64,000 bases of DNA from Ascochyta rabiei (lineage: Eukaryota; Ascomycota; Dothideomycetes; Pleosporales; Didymellaceae). The stretch spans positions 1,240,001-1,304,000 of the forward strand of contig NC_082409.1 in assembly GCF_004011695.2 (NCBI RefSeq), read 5' to 3'. Positions 57,398 to 64,000 of the stretch are shown here, piece by piece. Made by a program: the position numbers and the translations under genes. A model generated the notes under the pieces. It was not told the DNA's origin, did no database searches, and saw only the letters and a program-made list of their open reading frames with translations. How positions within the stretch are numbered: the first letter of the stretch is position 1; the number at the start of each line of letters is the position of its first letter.

Positions 57398-59234
57398 GAC
57401 CATCGCCGACCGGCTGCCTCGTCAACCGCCCTGCTCTCTCCAGTGTCTCCACCAGAGGCTCGTCTCGACAAGTCTCCAATTCGAGCCATGCCCGTTGCCT
57501 CGAGTCTTCGGTGAACTCGGCAGGATGCGTCGACCAGGATCCCTCTGATAGACCCTTAGCGCGCCCTCGGCTGTTTAACCTTCTTCAGCTGCGCTTACTC
57601 GGCTTTTACATACACACACAACTAACCAGCCGCTGCTCTTGCCTACCGCATTCTCTATACGCGGTACGCCACACGCTCAAACGCATCGAGCACGCAGTCC
57701 AGACCAGCTGCACGGTTTGATTCGTTTGATTGCGACAAGTCTATCCTGCAAAAGCCTCCGTTGCCTCGAGTCTGACCTTCTTACCCAATAGTAAATACAC
57801 CTAATACCCTTACCGTCTGGTCGACGTGGAGACAAGCACACACCACCATTGTCGCAGCAACCATCGAGTGACACGGCCCTAGTTGTGACATTGCAACCCG
57901 CTGTCAGTCATTCTGGGGTAAGGTCGGCACTGCACTGACACGTATAGTCGCGTTACAAAAGCTGCTGTGCGCTCACACGACCGGCTCCTCGACCCCTAGC
58001 CGAACCAGCACAGGTGCTGCTGCAGTACCACTACAATGTCACTTTCATGTCCTACAAGCAGCCACTTCACATCTGCCTGCAACCGCGTTGACTCATTCAT
58101 GCACATCAAGCCTCTCCAGTCTCGCCTCTTCCCCGAAACTGCCACCTGCAATCCTCGTGACTGTCTACTGGAGCCCGGGATATTACAATGCATCAGGTCC
58201 GTCCAATCGACGACCAGCAATCCCTGCACTCGCCCGGCAAATGTGTCTCATCTCCTGCTCAAACAACCGCTTATTGGACCCTGCAGCAGCTCTTCACACG
58301 CTTGGACCTGTACTAACGTGCGTACTATGTATATTGCAGCACGACGTGGAATTCACAACGTTCCACCATCCATCTGGCTGTCACACAGCCACACCCTCTT
58401 TGCAGTCAGACCAACATCAATAAGAACTCGCCGTCTGCCATCCATCAATAGCTCGTTGCTAAGCCCCCGGCAAAATGCGGCCAACGCGGTGCGGAATGTA
58501 TGCAATGCTACCTCGTCATCCTAGCTTCCAAGGTTCGGCCGCTCAAGTGAGGAGCGGAACAGAAAGCCTTGTAGGCAGCGGAATTCCCGCCTTATTCAGC
58601 ATTGTGCCAAGCTTGTCGGAAAGCACCAATTTCAGCCCAGATCCGATCAGTCGGCGTTGAGCGGCGTTGAATACGCAGCTCAATTTGTGCCTTGCGTGCG
58701 CTGCTTCCATGCCCAGTAACTATACCTATGCGAAACCTGTTCACAATGTCTCCATACATATTTTGACTGGACCTGTCGTGCGGCCCCCAGCCTCGCTGCA
58801 AGATGTCGCTTGGCAGGGGTGCGTTCGAAGCAGGTGTGGCGAGCATTCACCGAGCATGCTCATCATCATCGTCATCATCGGATCCATCGGTTTCATTGAA
58901 ATCGGATTCAAGAGGGCGCTGGGACGGCACTGCTGCTTGCAGCTAGAGCTGTCCACCGTCGTTACTTCCTATCTTCTTATATATAAACAGGTTAAAGTGA
59001 TCTCCCCAACAAAGCCCCTGTAAGCCCTGAAATAAGTGCCAGATGGCTGATAAAACTCGCCGCTACCTGCCTATCTGCTTGAGACAAATTAATCAGCCCT
59101 GTAGCGGGCGCAGCAGACGTGTAAAGTTGTTGTTTTCTGGCCGTGCACCCTCTAGCGTCAACTCTCAGCTATACTGACGTCCTACACCGCCTGTAGCGGC
59201 CCTATATTGTTCTGGTAATCTGCTCCTGTAAACT

Positions 59235-59265
59235 CCTGTAAAAAGCTTTACAGGTCCTGTACAGG
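59235..59265. other. Adjacent 8-bp hairpin and 10-bp perfect palindrome in the Helitron 5' region
   Basis: CCTGTAAA (59235-59242) and TTTACAGG (59247-59254) form a perfect 8-bp stem with a four-base AAGC loop. One base later CCTGTACAGG (59256-59265) is a perfect palindrome. Both are built on the CCTGTA motif, which recurs at 59016, 59098, 59190 and 59225. A 10-bp copy, CCTGTAGCGG, is found at 59098 and 59190. Confidence 0.85.
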
Positions 59266-59487
59266 CTCGCTACAGGTTCGTATGGCCCGTCCACGGCGTG
59301 TTCTAGCCCCCCCCCCCTCCAGTCTTTTCCCTAGCCGTCAGCCAGCCATCATCCCAAGTATTTTGCAGCAGCTGTAGGACCTATCTCCCATCTGCTAACT
59401 TCCGCCGCAACCGGATAGGGGGCGTCTACCAGCCATGTAGCAACTGCAGTGCCGTAACTACTACCTCCCCCTCTCTCTGATTACGCT

Positions 59488-62400
59488 TACAGTCAGTAGA
59501 CGTCCCGTGCAGGCCGCCAGCGACGCCGTCTCTCTACACCTCCACGTCCATCAAGCCCCCAGAGGGACCGCCTAACTGCCTCCCAGCCAGCGCCCAGTGC
59601 TAGCGCCCCTGAACAGGCCTCACGCCGTGAGGGCAGTGCCAGTAATACTCCTAATAACCCGGCTGCTGCTGCTCCAGCTGCTGCCCCTAGCTCCCAGTAT
59701 AGTGATAACCCGTTTAACGACCTGCCCAAGACAGTCCTTGTAGGGCTCCAACAGGACACCACCCCGCTCCTGCGACGTCGTCCTGATGGTGTATACTACG
59801 ATATTGGCAGCATGCAGGTGCCCTGTTCAGCCTGCGGCGCCTTACACTGGATAGATGAGCGGAAGAGCACTACCTCTGTAACAGACCCGCGATTTACTCT
59901 CTGCTGCCTGGACGGCGAGGTCGACCTGCCAGCCCTCACACCGCTGCCGTCGTACCTGTATCAGCTACTCAACACGAATACTCTAGCAGCGCGGCACTTC
60001 CGTAAGGAGCTACGGGCCTACAACGCTGCCTTTGCGTTTACCTCGGTAGACTGTACACCTACCAGCCGTGGGGCGCAGGGCCCTGGCGTGCAGGTGTTTC
60101 AGATCCACGGGGCCCTATACCACCGCAGCGGCCCTGTAGAGGTTCTCGAGGGAAGCCTGCCGCAGTACGCTCAGCTATACTTTTACGACCCACAGTACGC
60201 TGCCAACGCCCGCCACCAGCGGAACAGCCACTTACAGCTCTAGATTCTCTAAGATCTAACGGCAATGCTATATGAGATCAATAACCCATATATATCTATA
60301 TACCGCACGGCCCAGGATCGGCTCAACAGTAGCGCTGCAGACGCCTGCGTTATACTAACCAGCAGGCTTACACTAGCCCTAGAGACTAGGCAGGACCGCC
60401 GCAGGGAGAACGTACCTACTAGCGATGAGCTAGGCCTAGTGATACCTGACGCAGCAGGTGCAGAGACGTCCCGTCCCATCGTCCTAGCGGCCCGTAACTC
60501 CAGCGCCCTGTTTACTATCAGCGCCGCCCACCCATCTTACATGCCGCTACACTACGTACTGATGTTTCCCCACAGGGATTCTGGGTGGCGGCCGGGGCTA
60601 ACGCTCCGTAACCAGGACGGATCCCGTCTGCAGACGTCGCTGACCTAGCAAACCTACTATCGATACTATCTACACCCCCGCCCTGGGCAGACTACAAATC
60701 CGTTCCGCTTCTACAGGCTGTTTTAGCAGTACGTTGTGGATATCTGGGCTATCTGCGACCAGGCCCGGCTGGCCTGGATCCGAGCAAACCAGGCACAGCT
60801 GCGGGCAGACCTGTATAGCGGTGTTGCTGATGCCGTTATGGGCAACAACGACGCCCAGGCAGGCCCTGTTGGACGCCGCGTTGTCCTGCCGTCGTCCTAT
60901 CTAGGCAGCTCACGATTTGTCAGCCAGTGCTATCAGGACTCTATGGCTATCGTCCGTTGATATGGCCGCCCTACCCTGTTTATCACTTTTACAGCTAGCC
61001 CATACTGGCCAGAGGTTGCCCGTGAGCTCCGCCCTGGGGAGACAGGCCTGAATCGGCCTGATCTAATCTGCCGGGCCTTCCATCTGAAGGTGCAGAAGCT
61101 AGTAGCCGATGTGAAGAGCAACCTGTTCGGCACCCATCTGGGCCACGTGTACACAATTGAGTACCAGAAACGGGGCCTGCCCCATATACACCTGCTGCTG
61201 TTCCTAACCCTACACAACCGCGAGGCGTTCACAGATCCTGTAACAATTGATAGCACTATCCAGGCTGAGATCCCTTCCCCTGTGGATGACCTAGACGGCC
61301 TGCTTACAGAGGTTGTACGGACCTTTATGCTTCACGGGCCATGTGGGGAGCACAATCTGCAGGCCCCGTGTATGGTGCCTCAGCGCGACAGCGCCCCGCC
61401 GCGGTGCTCTAAGAACTTTCCTAAGCGTTACTGCCCATCTACAGTGGTCCATAAGGACGGGTACCCTGAGTATCAGCGCCGGGATGATGGCTGCACGCTT
61501 GCTGTACGGTGTAAGGGCCGTATTGTACACCTTAATAACAGCTAGGTTGTCCCGTATAACCCTGGTCTGCTCCGTAAGTACTGGGCCCATATCAATGTAG
61601 AGGTTTGCGGCACTATCCACGCTATCAAATACGTCCACAAGTACATCTACAAGGGCACTGACAGGGCAGTACTAAACGTCTCAGAAGCAGATAAGGTTAA
61701 GCAGCATCTAAACGGGCGATATATCAGTCCATCTGAGGCTGTTTGGCGGCTGTTTGAGTACCCAGTACACATGGAGCGGCCCACTGTAGTGCCCCTAGCA
61801 GTCCACCTACCGAATGAGCAGATAGTTACGTTCCCTGCTAACGCTACCACTGCAGAGTTATCAGCCCGCCTGGAGCGATCTGTAACTACGCTTACGGCGT
61901 TCTTCCAGCGCAACGCTGACCATGAGTATGGCTGTGAGGTCCTATATCAGGACTATCCATCCCAGTTTGTTTGGCACCTCCCGTCACGGACCTGGCACGT
62001 GCGTCAGCGCGGCACTGCGATTGGCCGCATGTACTTTTGCAGCCCGCTACAGGGTGAACAGTTCTATCTACAGCTTCTCTTGACTACCGTACGGGGTCCA
62101 CAGTCCTACGCGGACCTGCGTACCTTTAGCGGCACAGAGTATCCTACTTTCCAGGCCGCCGCAGCTGCCCGCGGGTTACTGCTACACGATGGAGACTGGG
62201 TAGCCTGCTTCCAGGACGCCGTTACGTTTGCCACAGGCCAGGCGTTACGGTACTTCTTCGTTGCTGCTCTCTTAAATAGGCCTGTTACAGATCCAGCTGC
62301 TATCTGGGCAGCCTTCCAGGCGGATTTGTGTGACGACTTACCTGAGGCTGCTGCTGCCCTGCTAGTATCCGCAGATCCAGACGCGTACCTTGACTACGGC

Positions 62401-63960
62401 CTGTATCTGATAGAAGGGCTGCTGGCAGAGTCTGGCAAACGTCTTACGGATTTCTCACTCCCTGCGTGCCAGTTCAACTGGGGAGTACGGCTGCAGAATC
62501 AGCTTCTTGCCGCTGAGCTGGCCTACGATACAGACGGGCAGGACACTGCCTTCTGGGACACTGTTACAGGGCTGAATATAGACCAGCGCGCCGTATTTGA
62601 TGCCGTTACTGCCGCTATTGAGGCTGACCACAGCACTGCCCACTTCTTTGTACAGGGCCCAACAGGCACAGGCAAGACGTTCCTCTGGCGCTGTATATGT
62701 GCCTACTATCGCTCTACAGGCCGGGTGGTCCTGTGCGTTGCGTCGTCGGGTATAGCTGCTGTCCTGCTGCCCGGCGGCCGCACTGCCCACTCCCGTTTCC
62801 GGATCCCGTTGGATATCCACGACGATTCCATCTGCCCTGTTGCTCCAGGCTCGGAGCTTGGGCGGCTGCTGCAGGCCGCTACTCTAGTTATCTGGGACGA
62901 GGTGCCTATGCAGCACCGTTACTGCTTCGAGGCAGTCCACCGTATGCTGCAGGACGTCCGTAGCTCCCCTGCCCTGTTTGGCGGCCTCCCTGTAATTGCC
63001 AGCGGCGATTTTGCCCAGATCCTACCCGTCGTCCGCCGGGGCCAGCGGCCTGCCATCGTCAACGCCTGCCTGCAGCAGTCTACGCTCATATGGCCGCACA
63101 TGACCGTACTGCACCTGCGTCAGAATATGCGGGTGCTATCTGGGGCTGACAACACCTGTTTTGCAGCCTGGTGCCGGGGACTGGCTACCCGTGAGATGGA
63201 TGGCCTGATCTCCATCCCAGACTGGATGACCGTCTACTACAGCCTACAGGGCTTCCTGGATCACGTCTATCCGCCGCACCTCCTCCAGCAGGCTGCTGCG
63301 GACTATCAGGTCCTCAACGGCCGTGCTATACTGGCCGTACGGAACGACGCAGTAGCTGTAATCAACGCCGCAATGCTTGCTGCCTTCCCTGGTGAGCTAG
63401 TAGAGCTGGTTGCAGTGGACTCTGCTGAGGTTGAGGACAATACAACACAGGATCTGCCTCCCGTAGAGCTGCTGCAGTCCTTTGAGCCCCCGTCACTGCC
63501 CCCGTCACGCCTTCTGCTCAAGGTAGGCGTACCAATAATGCTTCTACGGAACCTGTACCCAAGCCAGGGGCTCTGCAACGGTACCCGTTTAGCGGTTACA
63601 CAGATATCCTCCCGCTGTATCCAGGCCCGCATCCTATCTGGCGAGTTTGCAGGCCAGCTCCGCCTGCTGCCACGTATCAGGCTCACTTCAACCAGTAGAG
63701 AGCTCCCGTTTATCGTCAGCTGGGTCCAGTTTCCAGTTCGCCTCTCCTTTGCAATCACTGTAAACAAGTCACAGGGCCAGTCACTCTCTGTTGTAGGCGT
63801 TGATCTGCGTCACGCTGTGTTTACACATGGCCAGCTATACGTAGCTATGTCCCGTGTAACTACACTTGCAGGCCTGTCAATCCTGCTGCCAGCACCTGAT
63901 ACTAGCGATGAGCCATCCCGTACGGTCCCTAATATCGTATACCCAGAGGTGCTCCTGTAG
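59488..63960 (+). pseudogene. Helitron RepHel (Rep endonuclease-helicase), interrupted by six stop codons
   Basis: One plus-strand frame (coordinate = 1 mod 3) carries the whole protein from about 59488 to TAG 63958-63960. No frameshift is present. Stops occur at 60241 (TAG), 60250 (TAA), 60646 (TAG), 60724 (TAG), 60958 (TGA) and 61543 (TAG). Domains in order: CSACGALHW zinc-finger-like region (about 59824); Helitron_like_N; Rep motif 2 PHIHLLLFL (about 61180-61206, the HUH-type His pair); Rep motif 3 YVHKYIYKG (about 61629-61655, tyrosine motif). The PIF1-type helicase follows, with Walker A GPTGTGKT (62656-62679), Walker B LVIWDE and the C-terminal NKSQGQS and YVAMSRV motifs. The downstream 61546-63960 part is fully open. 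The protein cannot be made full length unless stops are suppressed, so autonomous transposition is unlikely. Confidence 0.9.
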
Positions 63961-64000
63961 CCAGCCACAACCTACTAGTATATCAGCCCGCCAACGTCGC

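Larger units (their letters stand above)
55191..59090. other. Long non-coding region upstream of SFP1 with tandem arrays
   Basis: 3.9 kb without a supported gene. It should contain the SFP1 promoter and possibly a long leader. It holds hexamer (55607-55772), heptamer plus 20-mer (56316-56546) and CCCACTG-type (57320-57397) arrays, plus a CATGCACG run at 57219-57243. Long open frames here are repeat artefacts. Confidence 0.55.
59092..64000 (+). mobile_element. Helitron (rolling-circle transposon), 3' end not certain or outside the window
   Basis: The element encodes the single RepHel protein diagnostic of Helitrons: an N-terminal zinc-finger-like region, an HUH endonuclease and a PIF1-type helicase. 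A possible 5' terminus is the TC at 59093-59094 in AATCAGCCC, since Helitrons begin with TC next to a host A. A CTAG followed by T at 63974-63978 fits the CTRR-T rule, but I cannot see the expected hairpin just before it, so the real 3' end may lie beyond the window. The 5' 200 bp are rich in CCTGTA in both orientations. Base texture (frequent TA steps, CCT-GTA and CTA codons) differs from neighbouring host genes. Boundaries are inference; the identity is firm. Confidence 0.88.

Overview
The window is nuclear DNA of a filamentous ascomycete (Pezizomycotina; Dothideomycetes is my best guess, from gene family flavour rather than from any search). The evidence is spliced genes with very short GT-AG introns (mostly 45-90 bp), a group III hybrid histidine kinase with six HAMP repeats, an FG nucleoporin, mitochondrial precursor proteins, and a Helitron whose nonsense codons look like repeat-induced point mutation (RIP). 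No tRNA, rRNA or CRISPR was found by eye. All exon models come from splice-site and reading-frame logic alone; for every multi-exon model the summed exon length is divisible by three.

Layout. 1-1353: 3' part of a beta-propeller-like gene. 1620-4967 (-): ULS1-type SNF2 ATPase with a RING finger. 5984-7667 (-): mitochondrial processing peptidase beta. 8449-9095 (-): succinate dehydrogenase anchor SDH4. 9894-11002 (-): apparently broken F-box-like gene. 11745-12750 (-): 14-3-3. 14205-14727 (+): ATP synthase inhibitor IF1. 15344-17630 (-): nucleoporin NSP1, divergent from 18135-19893 (+): Laa2/aftiphilin-like adaptor accessory protein. 19881-20624: three different minisatellites. 22286-26401 (+): NIK1/OS-1 kinase. 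26402-34524: gene-poor, low-complexity stretch holding one small gene (SCOC-type coiled coil, 30083-30708). 34525-36345 (-): secreted-type histidine acid phosphatase. 37000-39326 (-): tRNA dihydrouridine synthase DUS3, divergent from 39611-40478 (+): BAP31-like ER protein. 40952-42793 (+): amidase. 43285-45099 (+): CTNNBL1-like splicing factor. 45985-47472 (-): monocarboxylate-type MFS transporter. 48459-49178 (-): weak hypothetical gene. 49430-50773 (-): acetoacetate-decarboxylase-like protein. 53296-55190 (-): SFP1-like C2H2 factor. 55191-59090: non-coding, with several short-period tandem arrays. About 59092 to the window end: a Helitron.

The genes are mostly housekeeping and show no pathway cluster. 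Three encode mitochondrial proteins (MAS1, SDH4, IF1). Several act in nuclear or membrane traffic (NSP1, Laa2-like, BAP31, SCOC), and two in signalling or growth control (NIK1, SFP1). The most distinctive material is the Helitron: one continuous reading frame of about 4.5 kb broken only by six stop codons, each explicable as a C:G to T:A transition, with its helicase half still open. Next come the unusually varied tandem arrays in the intergenic DNA, and tandem splice acceptors in NIK1 and DUS3.
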